DNA of 64,000 nucleotides from Orobanche coerulescens (GCA_033398695.1 CM065806.1:43797001-43861000); one strand, 5' to 3'; shown: positions 1 through 12,043, counted from the first letter of the stretch. Notes: generated by a model not told the origin, from the sequence alone. Made by a program: numbers and translations.

Positions 1-2
1 AG

Positions 3-566
3 GGAGGAGCAGATCCAGAAGAACAGGCTGACCAGCCTGAAGGCAAGAAGAGGAGGACTAGAGGAGGTTTTGAGCCTACTCTAGAGTGGGAAGGAAAGGA
101 GTTGTGGTTTGTGGAGGACTTTGTTCCATATGAAGCTCTAGAAATGTGCAGATCTGCAAGAAAGAAGTTTATTAGAGACTACTACATCTGGGAAATACTC
201 CAGGATGATAATCTTTCCCCACAGTAGATCTTCATAAATTTCATGGAAGAAGCTCATCCGCAACTCTGGGCTATTCTGAAAAAACATGCTGAGAAACTAA
301 ACGCTTATCCCATGATCCCTCCATTTAGTGCCAAAGTCCCTCCTACTTTGGAAAGATGAGGTGCGTTGGATGAACTTGCGCTACAAAGGAAAATCAAGAA
401 ACTATGTCTTGAGAACAAATTTTTATCCCAAGAACAGCAAGACTTCGTAGCTCTTGTCGTGAAAAGGAAGTATGGTCTTGCCCCACTCAAGACAAGACCA
501 ATCGGAGCTAAACCCTTCAGACCTGCCAAACAGCCTATTCGAAGAGGCAGAGGAAGAGGCAGATGA
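3..566 (+). pseudogene. C4: broken 3' ORF between pol and 3' LTR of a Sirevirus-like copia element
   Basis: One reading frame stays open from the window edge to the TGA at 564-566 except for two in-frame stops, TAG at 225-227 and TGA at 357-359. The product is charged and ends in a very basic RGRGRGR tail. It has no RT, integrase or RNase H motif and no clear membrane segment. It lies immediately upstream of a PPT and an LTR, where some Sireviruses carry an extra (env-like) ORF, so I infer an extra 3' ORF and cannot assign a function. The 5' end lies outside the window. The segment after the second stop could start at Met 366 and give 66 aa, but this is more likely the tail of the longer frame. 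Confidence 0.55.
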
Positions 567-786
567 CTTTCACTTATTTTTTTTTTGTACTTGTAATGAT
601 TTATGTACTTGAAAATTTTCTTGTAAAATTCAGCCATGTAATTAATTTGATAACAGTCTTTTTGAATGACAATTCCCAGTTGTCTCAAAAATTAGACTGA
701 CTTTAGTTTGTGTCTTGCACTTAAGTGCAGACTTGATCATTTGATTACTTGTTTAAAGTTTTGCCATCATCAAAATAGGGGGAATT
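567..786 (+). other. C4 3' untranslated region with polypurine tract
   Basis: AT-rich non-coding stretch ending in a purine tract (AAAATAGGGGGAA, about 772-784) directly before the LTR. The tract primes plus-strand DNA synthesis in LTR retrotransposons. Confidence 0.75.
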
Positions 787-2141
787 TGTTAGGAATACTT
801 GTTAGATTTTGATGATGTCATCAGTATAAATTCAAATGTTTATTACTTGGCAAAAATGTAAGGAAGAACCAAATGAGTATCTTCTATAGGCCAAAAATAA
901 GTTAGGCTAAAAATCGGCTAAGTACTAAGTACAGCTAAGTTCATCAGAGAGGATCAGCCGAGTCAAGTCAGAGTAGTTCTGGTCAACAAAAATTTATCAG
1001 AGATGTTTGACCAGACTGCAGCCAAGGTACCTCAGACAAGTCACCTGATCAGTGAAGTCATAAACAGTGAACATCAGAGAGGTCCAGACTGCAGAGATGT
1101 TAACTGCTCATCAGCCTAGTCGAGATCAGCCAAGTACTCCAAGTCCACGTCAGCATGCGTTGAAAAGTCAAGTATTACGGAAAGTCACATGCAACGTGAA
1201 GAGACAAATTGGAGAGATTCCCGCAAGAGATATGATTTAAATAAATCATCCAGACCCACCTTGAAGACTTTAATCATTTTATATTCAAAAGATTCGGCGC
1301 ATCACATGCAGAGTCTTCAAAACGGTCGGAAAATAGATTAAAATATGGGAATCCAGCCTTGCAACGTTCAGAAAGAAAACAATGAAGTCTACCTCTCCAA
1401 CGGACGGATTTGTTCAAAAGATTTGCAACGGCTATAAGGAAAAGTTCAGAGATCGTGACCTATTTATTTCCGAAGATTTGAAGCTGAGGAAACCTTACCT
1501 TACGATAATCGGTGCTAACATACTTTCAAGCGATCAAAGCATTCAATCTATCAAAAAGCGAAATACAGCATCGAGAAAAGAGCGGTTCTAAAAGTTCATA
1601 CTTAAAGAAGCTCTTAGTTGGAGAAGACAAAAACTCTTGTCTATAATCCTGAGTTCGGGGTACTTCACTCGTTGATGTTAAGAGACTATAAAGGCATCCA
1701 AGGATCGAGGATCAAGAGGTGCAAGGCAGTCAAGTGTGGTACAATGGCACGGATTTCCACTGGTTGGAAGCTGTTGTAGTTTTGTTTGAATCACTGTAAT
1801 ATTTATCACTGGTTGAGAATTATAGTGAATTCATCTCCAACTGGTTTGGAGAAAAGTGGATTAGTAGAGGATTACCCCACCTCTGAGACCACTATAATCG
1901 CTGCGTTCAATTCGTTTTATTGCATCATACTTTAACTGGTGCATTCATTGTTAAGTGTTTCATTAGTTGCTTTCTATTCGTCATCAGCTGACTTCCGCAT
2001 ATATTAAAGAACAAACGACTCCAAGTCATTTGTTTACCTATCAGCTGAAGAAACTCACTCTTCGTGAAAAAGAGTTTAAGAGTTTCAACAAGTCTATTCA
2101 CCTCCCCTCTAGACTTGTTCCTGGACGACTTGTGACCTACA
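787..2141 (+). repeat. C4 3' LTR (Sirevirus-like)
   Basis: It starts TGTTAGGAATACTTG right after the PPT and ends near TGACCTACA, giving about 1.35 kb with TG...CA ends. A TATA-like ACTATAAAGG lies at about 1683-1692. The start with a TTTTGATGATG box resembles Sirevirus LTRs. The right end is inferred from the loss of LTR-like composition, because the partner LTR is outside the window; it could be off by some tens of bases. The short ORFs inside show no recognisable domain. Confidence 0.6.
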
Positions 2142-3132
2142 TAGATGTTAGAAAACATCGGGTTATGTTGTTTTATGGATTATGAATGTGAATTTGGATA
2201 ATTCGTGTTCTTGAAGAACCCTTAAGTTACATGTTATGATTTTGGAAGGATTTCAGATAATTTTGGAATGTGATTATTCACGATAATAATCGGTAAATTG
2301 TTTTCTATGAATTTACAAGTATGAACGAGAAGGAGTTTTGTCTTCGTATTTGGAGTTGAAGTTGGAATCGAATATGTTATAAAATCCTTAATGTCGAGAT
2401 GAATTGATAATTGATTTGATGAGTACGTTTTAAAGTGTTGGTGTTTTGGATATGAATATGGAATATTCATATCTAAATCTAAGTTATGTGTCTTGGTACA
2501 ATGTTCGTATAGGAATACGGATATGATTCCAGATTTGATAAGGTTATGATTCACTTTTGAGTTTGAGAATTCATACGTGTTGAATAAGTGTTCAATTCGG
2601 ATAATGGAAATATTTGAAACCTTTGGACTATGGTATTCTATAATGTTGAGTTGATCGGATTGTCCGGATTAATTATGATAATCGGTAATTGGTTTATATT
2701 ATGAATTTACAAGGAGGAACTTGTATCCGTATTTAAGGCTGAATTTGGAATCGGTAATGTTAGACCCTTGTTGATTTAAATTGATTATTGATATGATCTT
2801 CGGATTGTGGAATCGTATTGTGGTTTTGAATTCGTTTGATTGGTTCGGATTATTTGGATTTGTATTTAATCGGGATATTGTAGAACCGTTGTGTTTGTTG
2901 ATCGGTTATTGATTGTTATTTGTGATCATCGAGTTACGGCTTGTATTGTGGATATGAGTTCGTATTTGTTGAGTTGGATTAGTTTGTTTTATGTATATGA
3001 TCGAGGTATTGTTGAGCCGTTGAGTCACTTGGTTGGATATGTCGGTTATTGATTTTTATCGAATGTGTGTTAATTGGTTATTGCAATAGGTTGTGATGTT
3101 TTGATCGTGGATTATGACCGTTGTGTTGCGGT
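2142..3132 (+). repeat. G3: left visible part of its 5' LTR, interrupted by G1a
   Basis: T/G-rich non-coding sequence without credible ORFs. It contains a degenerate duplication: about 2283-2385 resembles 2678-2765 (shared ATAATCGGTAA, TATGAATTTACAAG and TTGGAATCG blocks). It ends in GCGGT at 3128-3132, the target duplication of the G1a insertion, and resumes at 20626. The continuation ends in an LTR terminus plus a primer site, so this is LTR sequence. The true start of the LTR is not visible; C4 probably cut it. Confidence 0.55.
3128..3132. repeat. Target-site duplication of G1a, left copy (GCGGT)
   Basis: Identical to 20621-20625, immediately outside the two G1a LTRs. Confidence 0.9.
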
Positions 3133-3506
3133 TGTAATACCCGTATTTCGATTTCCGGTAATTTCTTTTTTTCGGCAAAAGTCTATTTTGACGACTCGCT
3201 CATGACCGTTTCGTCAATACGAGAATGATTAATTCTACACTTTTTGTCATCAGAGTTCGTTTCGGTGTCGTTTTGTTGAGTTCCGTGTCCTTAATCGACT
3301 TTTTCACGTGTGAGTTCGACTTTGTAAAGTCACCATTAATTCTTGGAAACTCCAAAAATTCTGAATCTTTTCAATGTTATATACCATCAAGTTAGCTTTG
3401 CAATGGCTCAAACGGTGAGTCAATCGGAGTCCGGACGAAGGAGTTATGGTTAAAATAGCTAAGACTGCATGATGTGCCTTTTTAGTGTTGGAGTGGACTG
3501 TACCGT

Positions 3507-3603
3507 GTGCCGCGGCACACTTTGGCTGGGCCGCGGCACTAAGCTTGTGCTGGGCAGTTTTTTTGGCCGTGGTCTGCGGCACACTTGTCCTGTACCGCGG
3601 CAC
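3507..3603. promoter_or_regulatory. G1a 5' LTR promoter: repeated GTGCCGCGGCAC-type palindromes
   Basis: GTGCCGCGGCAC (3507-3518, perfect palindrome) is followed by related CCGCGG/CTGCGG dyads centred near 3533, 3576 and 3597. Steps are 21, 43 and 21 bp, so one position near 3552 is degenerate. The last dyad ends about 17 bp before the TATA box. A role in transcription is inferred from position. Confidence 0.6.
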
Positions 3604-3619
3604 ACAGTGCAGATCAGCC

Positions 3620-3626
3620 TATTTAA
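3620..3626 (+). promoter_or_regulatory. TATA box of G1a 5' LTR (TATTTAAGG)
   Basis: CTATTTAAGGCCTGG recurs in G1b (minus, about 62487-62494) and in closely similar form in G3 (42167) and G2a (minus, about 35566-35575). This conservation marks it as the core promoter. Confidence 0.7.
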
Positions 3627-4671
3627 GGCCTGGCAACGTGTTTTTCACCCATTTTCTCATCCTCTTCCTTCTCTTCCGCGGCTGCAGGTGTGGAGATCAT
3701 GGAAAGATTTTGTTGGACAATCAATCCATGAAGTCTTGGAGTTCATATCATCAATCATCCATCCTATAACATCCTCCGATCTACCAAATCAGGTCAGATT
3801 TCCTAGAAATCTAATTTTGCGGATTTTGGGTATTTTGTTCGATTTCGTCCATTTAATCCGATTTAACTTAGGATTGTGATGGATTGATGATTATTTAGAT
3901 ATATTATATCATTTCCTTTATTATTCCATTGTTGGATCGTTTCGATTCGTTGTTTTGGTCGAGTTCTTAGTCAACGCCTTGAAGGTGTCCGGTATAATGT
4001 CATAGAGGGGTTTTCGGGCATTCTACGATTATTCTTCCTCGTATGATCAATGACTTATTGATTATATGTTGTTAGGGTAGAGTTTCTTGCGAATAAACCA
4101 AGTTGAACCCTTCTGTTTGTTTTCGTCTTCCTTTTCGAAAGCATCGGGCGTTTCGAAGCTTTCCGGTTGAGCTGTGTTCGTCGGGATACTTGCGTGCCGA
4201 TTTCGAGGCAAGTATCTTGCCCATACATTTCATGTTTCGTTGATATAATTCTTGATAAATGATTTTATGCGAAATCCAATGTTTAATGAATGTAAAAAGG
4301 GATTGGTATGTTCTCGATAAATGTTGTCTTTCAACGATAATTCGTATACTTCGTGAATATGTGTTCTCGGAATATGTGTGTTGGTTTTATATGTTGAAAG
4401 ATAATATGATCTCTTCGAGTGAGTTAATAGACCGTAATCCTTTTCCGGGGATTACGTATTGTTATTGTGTACTTGTTCGGTAAGAACGTAATGTGTGTGA
4501 TATTAGTTGTTACTCTTTGAAAGGAGGTTGTGACGCTTAATGTTGTTTGGCTTCATAAGTTATTATTGTTGTGTCTTGATGCATGTGATGTGCCTCCGGG
4601 TATGATTGTTGAATCTCCGGGATCCATACTTGCTAAGTATGGGTCGGGCGTGACCGTAGGGTTATCCAAAT

Positions 4672-4806
4672 CGGGTATGTCTTGCGGGGACCCCGAGGTT
4701 CGTGGCTTGTTAGACCGATGCCGAGATAACTTGTGGGGTTATCATCGGGTATGTCTTGCGGGGACTCCGAGGTTCGTGGCTTGTTAGCACGATGCCGGGA
4801 TAACTT
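4672..4806 (+). repeat. Tandem duplication in G1a 5' LTR
   Basis: Two copies of a unit of about 74 bp beginning CGGGTATGTCTTGCGGGGA and ending near the GATGCCG(A/G)GATAACTT motif. The same duplication is present in the 3' LTR at about 19614-19747. Confidence 0.75.
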
Positions 4807-5683
4807 ATGGTTGTGGTTTGATTATGTACGTATATGTGCTTGTAGTCACGTGACTGCGGTTACGGTGACATGTGATATGATATAGTTTCCCTGTGAGTTA
4901 TTCACTCGTGTTTGTTCTACGAGAGCATCTCAGGTCCGTGGATTGCTAGCACGGGACGCGAATAATCTCTGGAAACAGGTTGTTATGGTATGATCGGGTC
5001 GTGGACCCCAATTGTTGTTATCAAATTTATGTTTTGGGAAAATGACTTTTGGGCTGTGTCCCTAAATGTTTTTTTGAAAGGCTTGAGAATTCTTAAATCC
5101 CAATGTATTCAAAACTCCCGAGGTCGTAAAATATTTTTCACAAGATGTATATCGGGTTTACCCTATCTTTCGATTTAATCGTTTGATTAAGTGATTCACC
5201 TCGGGAAGTATGTTTGTGATTAACATGTTTCGTGGAGTATGATATGTATGGCTCATTTTCGTATTTTATACTTGCACTAGCAAAACAGTGGAGTTTTGCT
5301 AACCCCCGAGTATTCGGGGGGTGGATGTCTGTTTTTGCATTCAGGTTCGGGAGCATAACACAGGGTCGGCACGAAGGATGATGAAAGATGAACGATACTA
5401 ATCACACGAGGACCCTTTGATGTCGTATTGGTCTAGTTGTATTTTCTTTTCCGTTGCAGTATCTTTTCCCCGTTGTACGGGAGTTTATTGTATTTCGACC
5501 CCTGCGTGGGATGGTATTGTAATCTAGTTGTATGCTTTATTGAAAGGCCAGATCGGTCTACTGAGTCATTTTAGCCTTAAAGGCATTGTCGATATGTTTA
5601 ATGATGTTACTAGCCTGGTAGATCCTTGAGGAAAGGTTCTACGGTGTGTAATATCCCTGAGCGGATTGGGGGTGTTACATAAA

Positions 5684-5695
5684 TGGTATCAGAGC
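5684..5695 (+). other. G1a primer binding site (initiator tRNA-Met type)
   Basis: TGGTATCAGAGC starts 4 nt after the LTR end. It is the standard complement of the 3' end of plant initiator tRNA-Met and primes minus-strand DNA. Confidence 0.9.
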
Positions 5696-6821
5696 TTAGG
5701 TTGTGGAAATCTAGGCTGTCGGATCAGTGGTGTCTATTGAGTTTTGTCTCGTCGGATTTTGTCTGATTGAGTCGTGTCGCGACGCATCATCTGAGTTTGT
5801 TGGTCGTGATTAGTATCGTGGGGCGATCATCATCTTCGTGCGACCTGTGGATGTAAGTCTCCCTTCTTTGTGTTGTGCCTCGTATGATACGAGCTATTTT
5901 TATGATTATTTGTTAAGTGACGGAATCCTATTATGGATTTTGATTTCTTGATACGTGACTATTTGACTCTCATATTTCGTTCATGTGAGGAGTAGTGTTG
6001 CTGGATTGTGCATGTTGGACTATATTTATTTTATCCGCCACGTGAGTTCTTTTGTAATGGCTTTCGGTATTTTACCGACTGAGTTTTATTTCGAAAACCG
6101 ATTCCCTTAACCGAGTTTTTGGCATTATGGCCTTGATCGTTTTGGCAAAATTCTTATGACGGTATTTAGTATTTTGTAAATGGCTTTTGTGAGTTTTTGA
6201 AATATTACCGTCATCGGCCTTTTTTGGCATTTTTGTAAATGGTTTTTAGCCTGGTGAGTTCCGGCGCGGGACCCACGGCGCTATGATGTTCCGTGTATTT
6301 ACCTGAAATTTTTGGGCATTCTAGCCCATTGAATTATCCTTGAAAAACTTGAGTATCTTAGAAAATAAATTTCGAGACATACTTTCAAAATGAATTATTT
6401 CCTCGTGGTACATCCAAGGTGCCACAATATGTTTCAAAATTCTTCTACCTCGAGGACCCAAAATGTTTTGAGATATTCTCAATGTTTTATAAACACTTTT
6501 ACTTAGACCCGAGGGTCGAATATTTCTGAATGTTTTACACCAAAAGGAAAGTGTCCTCATTTTTGTTCAAACGCAAGATGATTTTCAAAGTCTCGACAAT
6601 GATGTCTGTCCAACTTTTTGTAAGGTGATACTCAAGATCAACTAGTGTTTGCAAAATTTTTCTTTCAAAAGGTGGTTGTTTCGTGATGTTTAGTAACTGT
6701 ATGCTGGATATCTTTCGGACCGCTGAGGTCGCCGAACGATACCGCCATTGTTGGGGTGTTTGTATGTGTGTTGCTTTACGATGGTAATCGTTGTAAGTGT
6801 TGCATGTTATGATTTCCTGTT
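5696..6821 (+). other. G1a leader, non-coding
   Basis: About 1.1 kb without a credible ORF. The part at about 6040-6300 resembles the end of the G3 LTR (about 22700-23060): both contain 'ggtatttta.ccgac', 'ttggcatt' and GGTTTTTAGCCTGGTG followed by a GGCGCGGGACCCACGG-like block. Confidence 0.6.
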
Positions 6822-7847
6822 GTGCTGAGTGGTTTCTTATTCAGTATGCTGCGGGGCAGAGGTGGTGGTCGTGGCGACCGGATGCGTGATCGGGATCACG
6901 CTACCGGTGATGGTATTGGTATTGGTGTTGCTACTATTTTGCAGCAAATAGCTACACAGATGACTCAGTTGACTCAGGCAGTTCAGCGCGTTACAGAGGT
7001 GACCCAGAACACTGGCGCAAATCAGTGGCTTCGGGAGGTGATTAGTATGAACCCCCCTCGATTCGCCGGTGTTGCGGATGTGTTGGGCTGGGATGGTTGG
7101 ATTTTCCAGTTGGGAAAGATATTCGAGGCTGTCGATTGTCCTGAAGAGCGGAAGGTACCTATTGCGCAGTACCTTCTTGATAAAGATGCCGCTAATTGGT
7201 GGGAAGCTGTTAAGCCTCGTGATCGTGATGTCACGTGGGCGGAGTTCCAGGCATTGATGGAAGCTGAGTTCTGCCCGAAACCGATTAGAGAGCAAAGGAT
7301 TCACGAATTTTATTTGGCAGAACCGCAAGATATTTCAATGTCACATGCTATAATCGACTATAGCAAACAACTCAGTTATGTGCGAGATCGGGTGAGAACC
7401 GAGGAAGAGAGGATCTTTCATTTTGACAGACGAATGAAGCCAGAGATTCGCGAGTATATGTCAAGACTCACTTGCACTTCGTTGAGGGACTACCAAGATC
7501 GAGTCTTGGCCCGTGAACTAGCTTCGTTATCATCAGAGCGTGTGCCTGAGTCTAAGAAGCAGATGAAGTCCGATGACCGTGTGGACAGTGCAGGAGCTGG
7601 TGGTTCTAGTTCTCAATGTCGTAGTCTTTCTGCTATGAAGCTCTGTCGCTCGTTACGTGGGACTAAGAGTTTCAAGTCGTCTGTTTTGACTCCTGGTAAA
7701 GCCAGGAGGTGTTTTAACTGTAATGTGGCGGGGCATGTCCGTGCACATTGTCCTTCTCCGCTAGTAACGCGTTACAAGTGCGGGCTTGAGGGACACCGGG
7801 TTCAGTTTTGCGAGTTAGTTGCCAAACCTTTCGAGGCACGAACTTGA
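6822..7847 (+). CDS. gag: G1a Gag polyprotein (chromovirus-like), nucleocapsid with one intact zinc knuckle
   Basis: Intact 341-aa frame. Gag assembles the cytoplasmic virus-like particle and packages element RNA. Residues about 70-230 match the retrotransposon gag core (FAG...WIFQLGKIFEAV, NWWEAV, MEAEFCPKPIREQ, LARELASLS). A zinc knuckle CX2CX4HX4C is at residues 297-310. A second knuckle-like stretch about 20 residues later has lost its first Cys (RYKCGLEGH...C). The N terminus is Gly/Arg-rich. Translation may begin at the second Met (6846), just before the RGRGGGRG stretch. No protease or RT follows; the frame ends and the non-coding tail begins. The intact frame in an element otherwise lacking pol suggests Gag was kept by selection or that the insertion is recent. 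Confidence 0.85.
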   Translation: MLSGFLFSMLRGRGGGRGDRMRDRDHATGDGIGIGVATILQQIATQMTQLTQAVQRVTEVTQNTGANQWLREVISMNPPRFAGVADVLGWDGWIFQLGKIFEAVDCPEERKVPIAQYLLDKDAANWWEAVKPRDRDVTWAEFQALMEAEFCPKPIREQRIHEFYLAEPQDISMSHAIIDYSKQLSYVRDRVRTEEERIFHFDRRMKPEIREYMSRLTCTSLRDYQDRVLARELASLSSERVPESKKQMKSDDRVDSAGAGGSSSQCRSLSAMKLCRSLRGTKSFKSSVLTPGKARRCFNCNVAGHVRAHCPSPLVTRYKCGLEGHRVQFCELVAKPFEART

Positions 7848-8744
7848 GCACTAATATCAGGACCGGCTCCGAGGAGTCCCTGAGGAGCGTGGTTTATCAG
7901 TTGTATGTTATGTTATTTCCTTACCTTGTTGTTTCGAATTTCGGAAATTAACTTCTATTCAAAGTGGATTGGGTTTTGAACTTCTGTATTTTCGACTCTG
8001 TCGCCTCGTTTATGTTCGTTGACATTTTCTGAGCTTGCCTTGTCCCTTGTTTTTGTTGATCGAACGAATGTGGTATTGTTTCGGGATGAATCGTTTGTCG
8101 TTGTGACTTTTCAATCGCTATCCCCTTTCCTGTGGATCTTATGGGAATGCACGTCTTGTTGTTCTCACCAGATCATCCTGGGAGTTGTTTTTTGAATTTT
8201 ATTGTTCTTCGTGATTCGAACATGATTGTTCGATTTTTGTTGTCTCGATCGTTGTGGTTCGATCGTTTGATTGTTCGGTTTTTGTTGATCTCGTTTCGTG
8301 ATTGTTGAGCGTTCAGACTCCTTCCTAATTTCCTTATATTCGGGAAATTTGTCTCGTTTTCGATCTTCCAACCCTTGGGCGGTGGAATTCCGTATTTGTT
8401 CAGCGATTGGATCGCATTTTGATTGATGTACCGTTGGGTCGGTCAATCTTATTGATTTTCGTTCGTTGTGTTTTGTGATTGTTCGGATAATTGACTTGAC
8501 TATATTATCCGTTTGATGACGCTTGTCATTTGTTGGTTTTATTATATCCCTAACGGCGACGTTGTGTTGGTCGTCGTGGAGCGTGTTTTCACGCCGTATA
8601 TTCCTTTGCGTTGCTTGTAACGTTTCGCCGATGGGCGTAAGTTACGCGTTTCTTGTGTATCTTGTTGAGTTTTCCTGGCAGGGATATTACTTCTCCCTAC
8701 TTGTTTTAAGTTTCGGGACGAAACTTCTTTTAAGGAGGGTAGAA
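7848..8744 (+). other. G1a 3' non-coding tail with stem-loop and polypurine tract
   Basis: About 900 bp without coding potential. It ends with an inverted repeat AAGTTTCG-GGA-CGAAACTT (8708-8726) and the PPT TTTTAAGGAGGGTAGAA (8728-8744). The same tail is found in inverse orientation in G1b at 63117-64000. Confidence 0.75.
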
Positions 8745-10188
8745 TGTAATACCCGTAATTTCGATTTCCGGTAATTTCTTTTTTTCGGCGGAATTCCATT
8801 TTGACGACTCGCTCATGACCGTTTCGTCAATCCGAGAATGATTAATTCTACACTTTTTGTCATCCGAGTTCGTTTCGGTGTCGTTTTGTTGAGTTCCGTG
8901 TCCTTAATCGACTTTTTCACGTGTGAGTTCGACTTTGTAAAGTCACCATTAATTCTTGGAAAGTCCAAAAATTCTGAATCTTTTCAATGTTATAGACCAT
9001 CAAGTTAGCTTTGCAATGGCTCAAACGGTGAGTCAATCGGAGTCCGGACGAAGGAGTTATGGTCGAAATAGCTAAGACTGCATGATGTGCCTTTTTAGTG
9101 TTGGAGTGGACTGTACCGTGTGCCGCGGCACACTTTGGCTGGGCCGAGGCACTAAGCTAGTGCTGGGCAGTTTTTTTGGCCGTGGGCCGCGGCACACTTG
9201 TCCTGTACCGCTGCACACAGTGCAGATCAGCCCAACGTGTTTTTCACCCATTTTCTCATCATCTTCCTTCTCTTCCGCGGCTGCAGGTGTGGAAATCATG
9301 GAAATATGTTGTTGGACAATCAATCCATGAAGTCTTGGAGTTCATATCATCAATCATCCATCCTATAACATCCTCCGATCTACCGAATCAGGTCAGATTT
9401 CCTAGAAATCTAATTTTGCGGATTTTGGGTATTTTGTTCGATTTCGTCCGTTTAATCCGATTTAACTTAGGATTGTGATGGAATGATGATTATTTAGATG
9501 TATTATATCATTTCCTTTATTATTCCATTGTTGGATCGTTTCGATTCGTTGTTTTGGTCGAGTTCTTAGTCAACGCCTTGAAGGTGTCCGATATAATGTC
9601 ATAGAGGGGTTTTCGGGCATTCTACGATTATTCTTCCTCGTATGATCAATGATTTATTGATTATATGTTGTTAGGGTCTAGTTTCTTGCGAATAAACCAA
9701 GTTGAACCCTTCTGTTTGTTGTCGTCTTCCTTTTCGAAAGCATCGGGCGTTTCGAAGCTTTCCGATTGAGCTGTGTTCGTCGGGATACTTGCGTGCCGAT
9801 TTCGAGGCAAGTATCTTGCCCATACATTTCATGTTTCGTTGATATAATTCTTGATAAATGATTTTATGCGAAATCCAATGTTTAATGAACGTAAAAAGGG
9901 ATTGGTATGTTCTCGATAAATGTTGTCTTTCAACGATAACTCGTATACTTCGTGAATATGTGTTCTCGGAATATGTGTGTTGGTTTTATATGTTGAAAGA
10001 TAATATGATCTCTTCGAGTGAGTTAATAGACCGTAATCTTTTGCCGGGGATTACATATTGTTATTGTGTACTTGTTCGGTAAGAACGTTATGTGTGTGAT
10101 ATTAGTTGTTACTCCTTGAAAGGAGGTTGTGACGCTTAATGTTGTTTGGCTTCATAAGTGATTATTGTTGTATGCTTGATGCATGTGA
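8745..10188 (+). repeat. G1a 3' LTR, first part (before C1 insertion)
   Basis: Copy of 3133-4590. Compared with the 5' LTR it lacks exactly 14 bp (TATTTAAGGCCTGG) at about 9232, which removes the TATA box. It is split by C1 and resumes at 19530. Confidence 0.9.
10184..10188. repeat. Target-site duplication of C1, left copy (TGTGA)
   Basis: Identical to 19525-19529. The unsplit LTR (about 4583-4592) reads across this point as GCATGTGATGTGCC. Confidence 0.95.
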
Positions 10189-12042
10189 TGTTAGGAATAT
10201 GCCCTCGAATGCCACTCAGGGGATGAGAGAGTAAGGGCATTATACTTGTAATTATGGAATAATTAATAAAAAGGCAATACGATTCATTCACTGTTTATTG
10301 TATTTCAATTGCATTCTTGACTTGGTAAACATTGAAGTGAAGTCCATGTAAATAAATCGAACATTCCATTCTCGTTATGGGATAAGAGAAAATGTACTGG
10401 AAGTGTTTAAAGTTTATTTACGTAAATTGTTCGCAAGTCAATAAACTTAAAATGGGCATTAAGTTTTAATATGACTTGTATAACTGATGCTAGGACGTGT
10501 GCACGTCTTGATAGCATAGTTATAAGTATATTGGTGGAGCCAGTATACTCGAACACGACTCATACTCGATTCACCACACGGTATTCACTCTGAGAGTCGA
10601 TGACGAATCGAAAGGTTGTGATAGTATACGTGGACCTTTGACTTGAGGGTTCAGAGAAGATGTGCCTGTGACGTTTAGTTTGTCATTAGAGTAGTTAGAC
10701 TCATTTGCTTAATTGCCGAGTCGACCTCGAAGTGCGGACTATACGGGCGGTAGCGATCTTTGTACGCCAAGAAAGGATTCTATCTCTGTTAGTGAGCGGG
10801 CGAATGTCTATACGGTTAATGGCAAATAAGATCATAAGTCTTTGGCAAGCATTCGATATAGTCGTATTAGATACACTATTAATCAATGGTCTTGATTTGC
10901 ATTAACACATGTATAGAGTTTAGTCAACAATGAGGGTTTGACTTTACCGTGACCAAGACTTGACCGGACATCGATGAAGGGTCTATACGTATATAGTATT
11001 CACGACATAATGGTTCCGGAATGATCCCTTCATTCGTTCTCGATCGGGGTTTACAAATGCGGCCCGCTAGTGGCTAAGTCCGCCCGCACTCATTGGTTCC
11101 TCCTAATGCCGGTGAGACGGACCTACGAGTCGCGCATCGAGCGTTGACGGATAAATGTGAATTTATTATCTCTCTTAATATTAGATATTGGATATTTAAT
11201 TATGATTTATTGGATAAATCAAATATCGGTCTTATGAATTTAAATTAAGTTACCGGGTAATTAATTTAATTCATAAATTATATTTCTTAGAGAAATATAT
11301 ATATTTGTATTTGATATAATTAATGAATTAATTAGATTAATTAATTAATATAAATACATTGATGATTAAAAGGAGTGTATTTAACGGAGTCGTTTGACGA
11401 ACGTCCGGTACACGAGCCGAGTGGCTCGGCTCGTTTTCTAGAAACTTCCTTGTGGCCACTCCTCATGGCATGGCATGATCTTGCATGTGTGTGGGAACTC
11501 ACTTAGAGTTGAGATTCCCACATAATTGTGAATGATAGTTGTAAAGGAATATTTATTCTTTTATAATATATATATCATTACATTATAAATGATGAAAAGA
11601 GACAACAACAAAAATATACTCACTCATGTAGAGCAGCCTGCCGTGAGCTTTGAATGAGGGAGGAGAAATTTTTTTTTTTTTCTTTTCTATAATTTTCATC
11701 TTAGAGGTGTTATAAAAGTTAAGAAAAATTGAGAGAAAAAATTCCTACGAGTTCCCTAGCCGTGTTCTTGGAGAACGGAGTCTCGTTGAAATTTTTCCGG
11801 GCAACTTCCGACGCGTGTGAAGTAGAGGCTTCGAACTTTCGGTGCTTGGAACAAAGGGATTTCGTGTTCGGGACGAGGTTCGTGATCATCATCCAATTTT
11901 ACGAAGAATTATTTCAAAGGCTTCAAGGGTATGATCTTTATCTTCGCATTTATTTTTCGTATATACGTTACTTGATCGATCCTGTTTGGGATTCGTTTTT
12001 TATTTCCGCTGCGTATTTCGTTTTATTTTCGGAATCCCAACA
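10189..12042 (+). repeat. C1 5' LTR
   Basis: 1854 bp from TGTTAGGAATATGCC to GGAATCCCAACA. It has a TATA-like TTATAAAAG near 11710, a poly-T stretch at about 11670, and a perfect inverted repeat with 10-bp arms and a TGG loop at 11412-11434. It differs from the 3' LTR largely by 1-3 nt indels in its first 1.3 kb. Confidence 0.92.
11412..11434. promoter_or_regulatory. Perfect inverted repeat in C1 LTR (10-bp arms, 3-nt loop)
   Basis: Arms ACGAGCCGAG and CTCGGCTCGT. Conserved in the 3' LTR at 18898-18920. It uses the same GCCGAG half-site as the palindrome cluster in the C1 leader. Confidence 0.7.
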
Positions 12043-12043
12043 G

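Larger units (their letters stand above)
3133..5679 (+). repeat. G1a 5' LTR
   Basis: 2547 bp from TGTAATACCCG to GGGGGTGTTACA, matched almost throughout by the split copy at 8745-10188/19530-20620. It carries a palindrome cluster (3507-3603), a TATA box at 3620, and a tandem duplication at about 4672-4806. Short ORFs inside are not convincing genes. Confidence 0.9.

Noticed and set aside
1382..1591. 69-codon ORF inside the C4 LTR
   Set aside because: No domain; LTRs of this length contain such ORFs by chance.
3469..3879. 136-codon ORF in the G1a LTR (also near 9082-9478)
   Set aside because: It overlaps the palindrome cluster and TATA box; shared by the LTR pair only through duplication.
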